Positions 52,846 through 60,108 of a DNA stretch of 63,883 nt are shown piece after piece (within the stretch, counting starts at the first letter, position 1; each line of letters begins with the position of its first letter). A program made the position numbers and the translations under genes. Source of the stretch: JANXUF01 sp043747685 (lineage in GTDB: Bacteria; Actinomycetota; Acidimicrobiia; Acidimicrobiales; Ilumatobacteraceae); contig JAYTOR010000233.1 in the NCBI GenBank assembly GCA_043747685.1, forward strand, positions 1-63,883, read 5' to 3'. The notes beneath the pieces were generated by a model. The model was not told the DNA's origin and did no database searches. It was given only the letters and a program-made list of their open reading frames with translations.

Positions 52846-53352
52846 TCAGTTGAGGCGGTCCTTCAACTCGTCGAGAACGGAGAATCTGGCGTCGCGGACC
52901 GTGCTGTCGCACTTGCAGGACTCGAGGTTGCGGTCGATGCCGCACGTCGGGCACAGGCCGGCACAGTCGGGGCGGCACAGTGCGGCGAGCGGCAACTCGA
53001 GAAGCGCCAATTGGCGCAGCATCGTCTGCAGATCGAGCTGGTAGCCGACGATCGGGAATGCCTCCTCGTTGGTGACATGCTCCTGGTACAGCTCGTGGAT
53101 AACGGCGACGGTGGTGGTGTCGATGTCTTCGAGACAGCGCCGGCAGGTGTCGTGCCACGGCACCGACAAGGTGCCGGTGACGACAACCCCGTCGGTGAGG
53201 CTCTGGATGTGCAGCGCTGCCTGCAAGCTGTCGATTGCGTTGATGCGCGGCTCATCGATATCGAGGTCGATCGGCAGCAACGCCAGCTTGAGATCTTTGT
53301 CGTTTCCCGGCCGCCTGAGGAGCTCGGAAACATTGACCAACAGCGGATTCAT
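52846..53352 (-). CDS. yceD: DUF177 / YceD family protein
   Basis: A 168-residue YceD-family protein, expected to act with rpmF in 50S assembly or 23S rRNA metabolism (YceD is needed for 23S rRNA in plants and E. coli). Typical features are the WHDTCRRCLEDI cysteine pair and the C-terminal CRPDCAGLCPTCGIDRN segment with four cysteines, probably a zinc site. It starts at MNPLLVNVSELL; a 60-codon upstream extension is antisense-like and rejected. It directly precedes rpmF, as in nearly all bacteria that have both. Confidence 0.93.
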   Translation of the reverse strand: MNPLLVNVSELLRRPGNDKDLKLALLPIDLDIDEPRINAIDSLQAALHIQSLTDGVVVTGTLSVPWHDTCRRCLEDIDTTTVAVIHELYQEHVTNEEAFPIVGYQLDLQTMLRQLALLELPLAALCRPDCAGLCPTCGIDRNLESCKCDSTVRDARFSVLDELKDRLN

Positions 53353-53440
53353 GCCATCCGACGCTATCGACTGGATCGGGAGGGACGAGCGGCCGGTGCA
53401 GCTGTGCCGGTTGGGTTCAGTTGCGTCAGCCCTGCTCGGT

Positions 53441-54088
53441 TCAACCCCGGTCCTGGTCGAAGAATCCTCTGGCCAGTTCGTCCTGGGCAATACGGTGCGA
53501 ACCGGTCTGTTCGGCTTCGACCTGCTGCGCACCGATACTCAACTTCTCCCGCCCCTGGTGGATCTGGCGCTGGATGCGATCGACGAGAACTTCGAAGCTG
53601 CCGAGGCGCTGATCGAGGAAGTCCTCGGTCACATTCTTCATATGACGTGATTCGGATTCAGCGGCTTCACGGACCTGTCGGGCTCGATGTTCGGCGGCGC
53701 GGACGACTTCGGTTCGCTGCACCATCCGTTCCGCTTCGCCGCGTGCCTGATCGAGGATCTCGTCCGCTTCCCGACGGGTCCTGGCAACGAAGTCAGCCTT
53801 CTCCTTGAGCATCCAACGGGCCTGACGGAGTTCGTCCGGCAGCCGGTTGACGGCTTCTTCGAGTAGTTCGATGATCTCGTCTCGGTTGATCATCGGCGAT
53901 GCAGACAGTGGAATGGTCCGCGCCGTCGAAATGATGTCGATCGCTCGGCGTAGCAGGGTTTCGGAGTCGTAGGCACGCCCGGCGCGCTCCTGCGGCGGCA
54001 ACTGGTTGCGGCCGAGTTGCGGGTCGTCCTCATACTCTTCGTCGTAGTCGAGTTGGTCGTCTGGCGGACCGTATCGGTCGTTGCTCAT
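53441..54088 (-). CDS. sepIVA: SepIVA/DivIVA-like septation coiled-coil protein
   Basis: A 215-residue protein with an acidic, proline-rich start (1-40) followed by one long alpha-helical, charged coiled coil (about 45-195, RRAIDIISTARTIPLSASP then repeated EADEILDQARGEAERMVQRTEV). It has the position and layout of mycobacterial SepIVA (Rv2927c): between coaD and the DUF177 gene. SepIVA regulates septation and envelope insertion. No conserved N-terminal DivIVA membrane-binding motif is obvious, so the assignment rests on synteny and coiled coil. Confidence 0.85.
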   Translation of the reverse strand: MSNDRYGPPDDQLDYDEEYEDDPQLGRNQLPPQERAGRAYDSETLLRRAIDIISTARTIPLSASPMINRDEIIELLEEAVNRLPDELRQARWMLKEKADFVARTRREADEILDQARGEAERMVQRTEVVRAAEHRARQVREAAESESRHMKNVTEDFLDQRLGSFEVLVDRIQRQIHQGREKLSIGAQQVEAEQTGSHRIAQDELARGFFDQDRG

Positions 54089-54090
54089 TA

Positions 54091-54576
54091 CTATTTTCCT
54101 TGTGCCAGAGCGGCGAGGCGGGAGGCGACCGCGGGCGGTACGAGATGGCTGACATCACCACGGTAGTGCGATATCTCACGGACGAAACGTGAGGACACGA
54201 ACGACCACGTCGAACTCGTCGGGAGCAGGACCGTCTTCATCCCTCCGACGAAGAGGTTGGTGTGTGCCATCTGCATCTCGATCTCGAAGTCGCCGCCTGT
54301 CCGAACGCCCTTGACGATGAAGTCGGCACCGACGGCTTTGGCGGCATCGACGACGAGCCCCTCGAAGGACCGTACCTCGACACCTGCGAGGTGCGACGTC
54401 GATTCGATGATCATCGACTGACGCTCTTCGAGGTTGAACAGGCCTGACGTTTTCGACGGGTTGTACATCGTGCCGACGACGACGTCGCCGAACAGATCCA
54501 CAGCGGTCACGATGACGTCGAGGTGCCCGAGATGGAGAGGATCGAAACTGCCGGGGAAAAAGGCTTTGGTCGACAT
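54091..54576 (-). CDS. coaD: Phosphopantetheine adenylyltransferase
   Basis: A 161-residue CoaD, the fourth step of coenzyme A synthesis, joining ATP and 4'-phosphopantetheine. The nucleotidylyltransferase motif FPGSFDPLHLGHLDVI has HxGH as HLGH, and the ISSxxVR signature appears as VSSRFVREIS. It lies between rsmD (7 bp before it) and the SepIVA-like gene (2 bp after), so all three form an operon. Confidence 0.95.
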   Translation of the reverse strand: MSTKAFFPGSFDPLHLGHLDVIVTAVDLFGDVVVGTMYNPSKTSGLFNLEERQSMIIESTSHLAGVEVRSFEGLVVDAAKAVGADFIVKGVRTGGDFEIEMQMAHTNLFVGGMKTVLLPTSSTWSFVSSRFVREISHYRGDVSHLVPPAVASRLAALAQGK

Positions 54577-54583
54577 GGGTGCC

Positions 54584-55111
54584 TCACCGTATCCCGTCCG
54601 CCGCAGCGAACACCGTCACACAGGTTCTGCCGTAGGTCCGTTCACGGAGGATGTCCCATGCCGGCTGAGCTGGGATCGGCCGCGCCGACTCAGCCACGAC
54701 GAACTCCGCATCGAGCTGTTCGAGCAGCGCCGCCCAGCCTTCGAATTCGTACGGAGGGTCGGCGAACACGAGATCGACCGAGCCGATGGAGCTGAGCATC
54801 GCCGTCACGTCGGCCGGTACGACAGCGCAGCGATCCTCGATCTTCAGGGCCGCCACATTCTCCCGGAGGACGCGTAGCGCCTTCTGGTCCTTCTCGATGA
54901 ACGTGCAGCGGGCTGCACCACGTGACAGCGCTTCGATACCGAGCGCGCCGGTGCCTGCGTACAGGTCGACGACCACAGCGCCGTCGAGGATGTCCATCGC
55001 CCGCAGCGAGTTGAAGACCGCCTCGCGGACCATGTCGGTCGTCGGCCGTGTCGCGTTTCCCGGAGGAGCGGCCAATCGCCTGCCTCTGAACTCGCCGGCA
55101 ATCACCCTCAT
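54584..55111 (-). CDS. rsmD: 16S rRNA (guanine(966)-N(2))-methyltransferase
   Basis: A 175-residue RsmD that methylates G966 of 16S rRNA. It starts MRVIAGEFRGRRLAAPPG and has VVDLYAGTGALGIEALSRGA as the SAM site and VFADPPYEF as the catalytic (N/D)PPY motif. The start is set at the canonical MRVIAGE; a 51-codon extension upstream is antisense to the zinc protein gene. It is divergent from that gene and followed by coaD. Confidence 0.94.
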   Translation of the reverse strand: MRVIAGEFRGRRLAAPPGNATRPTTDMVREAVFNSLRAMDILDGAVVVDLYAGTGALGIEALSRGAARCTFIEKDQKALRVLRENVAALKIEDRCAVVPADVTAMLSSIGSVDLVFADPPYEFEGWAALLEQLDAEFVVAESARPIPAQPAWDILRERTYGRTCVTVFAAADGIR

Positions 55112-55163
55112 CCCCGAACGACCTTCATCCCTGAACGACTTCCACCCACGGCAGACTAAGGGT

Positions 55164-55355
55164 GTGCTGGAGCCGGAACCAACGATCGTCTGCGTCGACT
55201 GCGGTGGACCCTGCTCGCTGCTGACCCATCCGCGAGAGGATGACGTCTGGTATCCGGGTGACATCGTCAGCTATCGCTGCCGGGACTGCCTCGACCGCTG
55301 GGACCTGGTCCTGCCGGACGAAGACGAAGACGGCTCCCCGGACCCCACCTACTGA
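55164..55355 (+). CDS. Small zinc-ribbon-like protein
   Basis: A 63-residue acidic protein with two CxxC pairs: CVDCGGPC and YRCRDCLDRW. This suggests a zinc ribbon. The ending is strongly acidic (LPDEDEDGSPDPTY). I do not recognise a named family, although small zinc-ribbon proteins of this type are frequent near rsmD/recG in Actinobacteria (inference). The GTG start at 55164 gives a compact product; the frame stays open upstream, but that part overlaps rsmD on the other strand. It faces recG convergently with a hairpin at 55388-55414. Confidence 0.65.
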   Translation: MLEPEPTIVCVDCGGPCSLLTHPREDDVWYPGDIVSYRCRDCLDRWDLVLPDEDEDGSPDPTY

Positions 55356-55387
55356 TCGTTGCTGCACCACAACCGATGTTCAGGGCG

Positions 55388-55414
55388 CGCATGTCGCAGT
55401 CGCTGCGATATGCG
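55388..55414. terminator. Twelve-base-pair hairpin between the zinc protein gene and recG
   Basis: CGCATGTCGCAG (55388-55399) pairs with CTGCGATATGCG (55403-55414) with one G-U pair around TCG. It separates convergent genes and has no T-tract. Confidence 0.55.
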
Positions 55415-55434
55415 GTGCCTGGAGTTTGGCGTGA

Positions 55435-57618
55435 TCACGACTTGAACAGGAACTCTTCGTCTTCTGCCGAGAACAGGAGCTGCAACTCGTCGACCAGTTC
55501 GGGGTGGCGCTGCAGCACCGGATCGCTGTCGATCACCTCGAACGCTGCTTCTCTGGCGAGGCCGACGAGTTCACGGTCGCGTCGCAGCGACGCCAGTGAC
55601 AGATCGCTGCGACCCTTCTGACTCGTGCTCATCAACGTTCCTTCACCACGTAGGTCGAGGTCGACCTCGGCGAGGTGGAAGCCGTCGGTGCTGGCGACGA
55701 GCGCCTCGACGCGGGGATTGACCTCGGCGACGTTCGGATCGGCGTCCTCCTTGGGGTTCGTGACGAGCCAACAGCGACTGGCGTGCTTGCCTCGTCCGAC
55801 GCGGCCACGCAGCTGATGGAGTTGGGCGATCCCGAAGCGGTCGGCGTCGAGGATCACCATGATCGTCGCGTTCGGCACGTCGACGCCGACTTCGATGACA
55901 GTCGTCGCTACGAGCACGTCGAGTTCGTCGCGCCGGAACCGGTCCATCGTCGCGTCCTTGTCGACGGACGTCATCCGTCCGTGGAGCAGGCCGAGACGCA
56001 GGCCGACGAGATCGACGAGGCGCAGACGGTCGTAGGTCTCCTGGGCGGAGGCGACCTCGAGCTTCTCCGACTCGTCGATCAGTGGGCACACGACGTACGC
56101 CTGGCGACCGGCGGCGACCTCGGAAAGTACGTCGGCCCACACCATCTCCTCCATCAGCGGGGTGTTGGCCCACTGTGTGGTGATCGGTATGCGGCCAGGC
56201 GGCAGTTCGTCGAGCACGCTGACATCGAGGTCCCCATAGACGGTCATCGCTGCCGTACGCGGGATCGGCGTCGCCGTCATCACCAGCACATCGGGCACGA
56301 TCGCCTGCCCACCGTCGCCGGCGCTGCCCTTGTCGCGCAGCGCTGCACGCTGCTCGACACCGAAACGGTGCTGTTCGTCGATGACGACGACACCGAGACT
56401 CTTGTATTCGACACCCTGCTGGATCAATGCGTGTGTGCCGATGGCGATATCGATCGAGCCGTCGGCGAGTCCGGCGAGAACCCGCTTTCGTTCGCCGCCC
56501 GTCACCCGGTTGGCGAGCAGTTCGACTCGCAACGGACGGGATGGGAACAGGCTTCCGCTCTTGTCCTCCACGACCAGTCCGTCGAGCAGCCGACGGACGC
56601 CGCTCGCATGTTGTTCGGCGAGCACTTCCGTCGGGGCCATCAACGCACCCTGGTGACCACCCTCGACGGCGGTCAGCAGCGCGGCAACGGCGACCAACGT
56701 CTTGCCGGCACCGACGTCTCCTTGAAGCAGGCGGTGCATCGGGTGGGGACCCGCAAGATCTGCTTCGATCTCGGCGATCGTCCTGACCTGCGCCGATGTG
56801 AGAGGGAACGGCAACGCCGATCGGAATCGTGCGACGAGTTCACCATCGATCGTGTGGCGGATGCCGCGCGACTCACGCTCGTAGGCGCGTTTCCTTCCGA
56901 CGAGCACCAGCTGGACACGCAACAGTTCGTCGAACGCCAATCGCCGCCTGGCCTGTTCCTTCTCACCCATCGACTCCGGCAGGTGGATCGCGCGGAAGGC
57001 ACGCTCCCGTCCGACGAGCCCGAAACGCTTGCGCACGTCCGCAGGCACCGGGTCGAGAATCCCTCGCGGAGCCGCCTTGGCAAGCGCTTCCTCCACCCAG
57101 CCGGCGACCTCCCAGGTCGACAGCTGGGCCTTTTCGCTCTGCGGATAGATCGGAACGATCTTGCCGGTGCGATCGCCGATCATGTCGACGATCGGATTCG
57201 TCATCTGCAACGCACCTCGGTAGAGCTCGGCCTTACCGAACAGGGCAATCGTCGCGTCCGACTGCAGTTGGCGTTCACGCCATGGCTGATTGAAGAACAC
57301 GACCGTCATCCGTGCAACCCCGTCGCCGACGACCGCCGTCACCATTGTCTTGCGGTTCTTCGTCAAGCGCTTGGTGACCGATCGGACATCGACGAGCACG
57401 AGCGCTTCGACACCAGGGACGAGATCGCTCAGTCTCGCCTCGTTCGTCCGGTCGACCCAGCGCCGGGGATAGGTGGTCAGCAGGTCGTAGACCGTGTTGA
57501 TCCCGACTTCGGCCAACGAAGCTCGCTTACGGTCGCCGACACCCTTGAGCCGTTCGACCCCGATCTGATCGAGGTCGCGGAGCGAGAGTGGCGATGTGGC
57601 CCGTGCCGCCTCGCTCAC
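55435..57618 (-). CDS. recG: ATP-dependent DNA helicase RecG
   Basis: A 727-residue RecG that reverses stalled forks and migrates branches. The N-terminal wedge/OB domain (about 15-200) has VERLKGVGDRKRASLAEVGINTVYDLLTTYPRRWVDR. Helicase motifs: Walker A GDVGAGKT, motif II VVIDEQHRFGVEQR, MTATPIPRT, and the C-terminal LRGRVGRG. GTG start with GGTGAGG 4 nt upstream. It lies 108 bp after the fakA stop; repeat copy C fills this gap. Confidence 0.96.
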   Translation of the reverse strand: MSEAARATSPLSLRDLDQIGVERLKGVGDRKRASLAEVGINTVYDLLTTYPRRWVDRTNEARLSDLVPGVEALVLVDVRSVTKRLTKNRKTMVTAVVGDGVARMTVVFFNQPWRERQLQSDATIALFGKAELYRGALQMTNPIVDMIGDRTGKIVPIYPQSEKAQLSTWEVAGWVEEALAKAAPRGILDPVPADVRKRFGLVGRERAFRAIHLPESMGEKEQARRRLAFDELLRVQLVLVGRKRAYERESRGIRHTIDGELVARFRSALPFPLTSAQVRTIAEIEADLAGPHPMHRLLQGDVGAGKTLVAVAALLTAVEGGHQGALMAPTEVLAEQHASGVRRLLDGLVVEDKSGSLFPSRPLRVELLANRVTGGERKRVLAGLADGSIDIAIGTHALIQQGVEYKSLGVVVIDEQHRFGVEQRAALRDKGSAGDGGQAIVPDVLVMTATPIPRTAAMTVYGDLDVSVLDELPPGRIPITTQWANTPLMEEMVWADVLSEVAAGRQAYVVCPLIDESEKLEVASAQETYDRLRLVDLVGLRLGLLHGRMTSVDKDATMDRFRRDELDVLVATTVIEVGVDVPNATIMVILDADRFGIAQLHQLRGRVGRGKHASRCWLVTNPKEDADPNVAEVNPRVEALVASTDGFHLAEVDLDLRGEGTLMSTSQKGRSDLSLASLRRDRELVGLAREAAFEVIDSDPVLQRHPELVDELQLLFSAEDEEFLFKS

Positions 57619-57630
57619 CGATCCTCACCA

Positions 57631-57729
57631 GGGTGCGGAAATTCACCAACCGGCTCGTCGGGGCGTCTCGATGGCATCGGTGCTCGCAGCGACGATGGCC
57701 AGCCGGGAGACAATGGCAGCACCCTGTTA
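57631..57729 (+). repeat. Dispersed intergenic repeat, copy C (99 bp)
   Basis: It starts GGGTGCGGAAATTCACCAA and ends CAGCACCCTGTTA, whose last three bases are the fakA stop codon read on the other strand. The ends pair through GGGTGC/GCACCC and an inner stem CCGGCT/AGCCGG is possible. It is 99 bp, the same as copy A, and lies between recG and fakA. Confidence 0.7.
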
Positions 57730-59397
57730 CTCGACGCCGAACAGGTACGGATACAACGGCTGCCCACCCCGATGGATCTCGACCTGGACCGCTGGCTTGG
57801 CGTCGCTGAGCCAATTCGTCAGTGCATCGGTCGTCTTGCGGACGGCGTCTGCACCGGTGACGATCGTGACAATCTCGCGCTCCTCGGTGATCAGGTGTTC
57901 GAGCAACGCAATCGCTGCACCCTCCGCCGTTCCGGCAATCGAGATGATCCCGTCGCCGCGGACAATGCCGATCCAGTCACCCGTCGTGATCGGCCCGGCA
58001 TCGCTGTTGGTGTCGCGTACGGCCTGGGTGATCTCGCCGGTGGCGACCGACTCGGCGGCCGCAGCCATGTCGATGGCATTCGATTCTGCCGTCGATTCGG
58101 GATCGTAGACCACGAGGGCGGCGAGCGCCTCCGGCATCGAACGGGTCGGCACGACGACGACCTTCTTGTTCGTCAGCGCATTGATCTGTTCGGCGACCGG
58201 AATGATGTTCTTGTTGTTCGGCAGGATCACGACCTGCTCGGCGTTGACGTGCTCGACCGCATCGAGCAGTTCGGCGGTCGACGGGTTCAACGTCTGACCG
58301 CCGGTCACAACACACTGCACGCCGAGTTGTCCGAACAGTTCGCCAAGGCCATCGCCACTGCACACAGCGACGATCGCCGTGGTGACCGGTGGAAGTCCAG
58401 CGGCTGACGCGCCGGCTCGGACCATACGGTCACTCTTCAGGGCTGCCTCGCGGTGCGCATGCTCATCCGCGATCTCTTCGAAGAGATCGGTCACTCGTAT
58501 CTGCTTCGGCCGGCCGGCGTTGATCAGGCCGGCCTCGATCGCCGCGCCGATGTCGTTGGTGTGGACGTGACAGTTCCAGATGCCGTCGCCGCCGACAACG
58601 ACGATCGAGTCGCCGATATCGCTCCAGGCGGATTTGAACGCTTCGATGTGGCAGTCCTCGAGATCGAGGAAGAACATGACCTCGTACCGGAGGTCGGAGA
58701 CGTCACCGTCTCCCCGATGTGCGACAGCGGCGAAATCCTCGCCAGTCACGCTGTTGGCGACAGTCGGTTCGGGGATCGGACGGCCGTCGACGACATGCAG
58801 CGCCGCGTCGAGCAGTAGCAGGAACCCTGCGCCACCGGCATCGACGACGCCGGCGTCTTTCAGTACCGGTAGCAGTTCCGGGGTGTTATCGAGAGAAACC
58901 TTGCCGGCGTCGCGTGCAGCGGCCAACACCTCGAGCAGCGAACCGCCGGCGGCAGCAGCGGCCTCGGCAGCGTTCGCCGATTCGCGCACCACCGTGAGGA
59001 TTGTTCCTTCGATTGGTTTGAGAACCGCCTGATAGGCGCCGGCAGCAGCAGACTTGAACGCAGCAGCAACCGCCGTCGGCGTGGCGTCGCCAGCCGTTTG
59101 CAGCACACCGGCAAGTCCCCGCAGGATTTGCGAGAGGATGACGCCGGAGTTGCCACGGGCACCCATCAACGAACCGTGGCTGATCGCCTTACAGGTCGGT
59201 CCGAGTTCCGGCGGCGCAGATTCCATCTCGAGCACGACGGCGTCGAGCGTGCGTGCCATGTTGGTTCCGGTGTCGCCGTCTGGAACCGGGTACACGTTCA
59301 GCCTGTTGATCTCCGCCTGATGGGTCCGCATCGCATCACGGAAGGCGACGAGGGTCTCTCGGATGGCATGAACCCCGAGCCGTTCGAGTACTGGCAC
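57727..59397 (-). CDS. fakA: DAK2-domain fatty acid kinase subunit FakA-like (YloV family)
   Basis: A 556-residue DAK2-domain kinase. The N-terminal DAK2 domain (about 10-205) has NRLNVYPVPDGDTGTNMARTL and GSLMGARGNSGVILSQILRG, the nucleotide and metal sites of the dihydroxyacetone kinase family. The C-terminal DegV-like part (about 300-556) holds ATP-independent modules. FakA phosphorylates a fatty acid bound to FakB (a DegV protein), giving acyl-phosphate that PlsX and PlsY use; the plsX gene is 5 kb away. No fakB gene is seen here. The GTG start is supported by TAGCCT 7 nt upstream. Confidence 0.93.
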   Translation of the reverse strand: MPVLERLGVHAIRETLVAFRDAMRTHQAEINRLNVYPVPDGDTGTNMARTLDAVVLEMESAPPELGPTCKAISHGSLMGARGNSGVILSQILRGLAGVLQTAGDATPTAVAAAFKSAAAGAYQAVLKPIEGTILTVVRESANAAEAAAAAGGSLLEVLAAARDAGKVSLDNTPELLPVLKDAGVVDAGGAGFLLLLDAALHVVDGRPIPEPTVANSVTGEDFAAVAHRGDGDVSDLRYEVMFFLDLEDCHIEAFKSAWSDIGDSIVVVGGDGIWNCHVHTNDIGAAIEAGLINAGRPKQIRVTDLFEEIADEHAHREAALKSDRMVRAGASAAGLPPVTTAIVAVCSGDGLGELFGQLGVQCVVTGGQTLNPSTAELLDAVEHVNAEQVVILPNNKNIIPVAEQINALTNKKVVVVPTRSMPEALAALVVYDPESTAESNAIDMAAAAESVATGEITQAVRDTNSDAGPITTGDWIGIVRGDGIISIAGTAEGAAIALLEHLITEEREIVTIVTGADAVRKTTDALTNWLSDAKPAVQVEIHRGGQPLYPYLFGVE

Positions 59398-59404
59398 GCT
59401 CGGA

Positions 59405-59410
59405 AGGCTA
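59405..59410 (-). promoter_or_regulatory. -10 box (TAGCCT) of fakA, leaderless
   Basis: On the minus strand TAGCCT lies 7 nt before GTG 59397; there is no ribosome binding site. Confidence 0.5.
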
Positions 59411-59510
59411 GTGGCTGCCGACGCCGCTCGACTGGGTAGGCATCAGCACCCGACGCAGCCGATATCCCCGAAACCGATCGGATGTATCACGATCATCGTA
59501 AACGCAGAAC

Positions 59511-59541
59511 TTGTCAACGCACGCACCCTCGCTGGTAGCGT
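59511..59541 (+). promoter_or_regulatory. Candidate rpmB promoter
   Basis: TTGTCA (59511-59516) and TAGCGT (59536-59541) with a 19-nt spacer could be the -35 and -10 of the rpmB operon. Transcripts would start near 59548 and carry AAAGGGG about 14 nt before the ATG. Confidence 0.35.
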
Positions 59542-59580
59542 TGGGTCGTTCTAACGAGAGCCTAAAGGGGCGCCGGTTCA

Positions 59581-59793
59581 ATGGCAGCAGTGTGTGAAGT
59601 TTGTGGAAAGCACCCATCGTGGGGGATGTCGGTGTCTCACTCCCATCGTCGCACCAAGCGCCGTTGGAATCCAAACATCCAGAAGATTCGGGCGATCGTC
59701 AACGGCAGCCCGAAGCGCCTGGCTGTCTGCACAGGCTGCATCAAAGCCGGCAAGGTCGTCAAGGCCGGTAGCCCGGCACCGACTGCTCGCTGA
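59581..59793 (+). CDS. rpmB: 50S ribosomal protein L28
   Basis: A 70-residue zinc-binding L28. It starts MAAVCEVCGKHPSWGMSVSHSHRRTKRRWNPN and has the second cysteine pair in VCTGCIKAGKVVK, so the zinc site CxxC...CxxC is complete. It is divergent from fakA across 183 bp, a common arrangement in Actinobacteria. The cold-shock-like gene follows after 18 bp. Confidence 0.96.
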   Translation: MAAVCEVCGKHPSWGMSVSHSHRRTKRRWNPNIQKIRAIVNGSPKRLAVCTGCIKAGKVVKAGSPAPTAR

Positions 59794-59811
59794 ACGACCG
59801 GGTTCTTTCAC

Positions 59812-60036
59812 GTGCAAGGTGTGATCAAGTCATACGATCCGAGCACGGGTGATGGGGTCGTTCTGACCGATACAGATCTCAGCGAGTTCGATCTTGCTGC
59901 GAACGCGCTCGACGGGTCCGTGTTCCGCATGGTCCGTCAGGGTCAGCGCGTGATTTTCGACCTCGACCCCGACGGTTGTGCCACAGCGCTCCGACTCGGT
60001 TCCGAAGTCGACATGCGTACTCCGACGCAACACTGA
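59812..60036 (+). CDS. Cold-shock-domain-like small protein
   Basis: A 74-residue protein with the sequence MQGVIKSYDPSTGDGVVLTD and RQGQRVIFDLDPDGCATAL, resembling the beta-barrel of cold shock proteins (GxVKxFxxxxGxGFI, VxFxxxxxxxGxxA). The aromatic RNP1 and RNP2 residues of real CspA (KGFGFI, VFVH) are missing, so nucleic acid binding is uncertain. It follows rpmB by 18 bp and may share its transcript. A hairpin (60054-60077) lies just downstream. Confidence 0.7.
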   Translation: MQGVIKSYDPSTGDGVVLTDTDLSEFDLAANALDGSVFRMVRQGQRVIFDLDPDGCATALRLGSEVDMRTPTQH

Positions 60037-60053
60037 GTAGGCAGCACCGAGTG

Positions 60054-60077
60054 CTGGTGGGCGACGACGCTCACCAG
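60054..60077 (+). terminator. Ten-base-pair hairpin between the cold-shock-like gene and pckG
   Basis: CTGGTGGGCG (60054-60063), loop ACGA, CGCTCACCAG (60068-60077), with one G-U pair. It is the probable terminator of the rpmB transcript or a leader hairpin of pckG. No T-tract. Confidence 0.5.
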
Positions 60078-60108
60078 TTCCCCCACAACTGAACAAGGGA
60101 GTCTCACC

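Noticed and set aside
59560..59590. A tRNA-like GGTTCAA segment before rpmB
   Set aside because: No acceptor, D or anticodon arms could be paired around it. No tRNA was found anywhere in the window.
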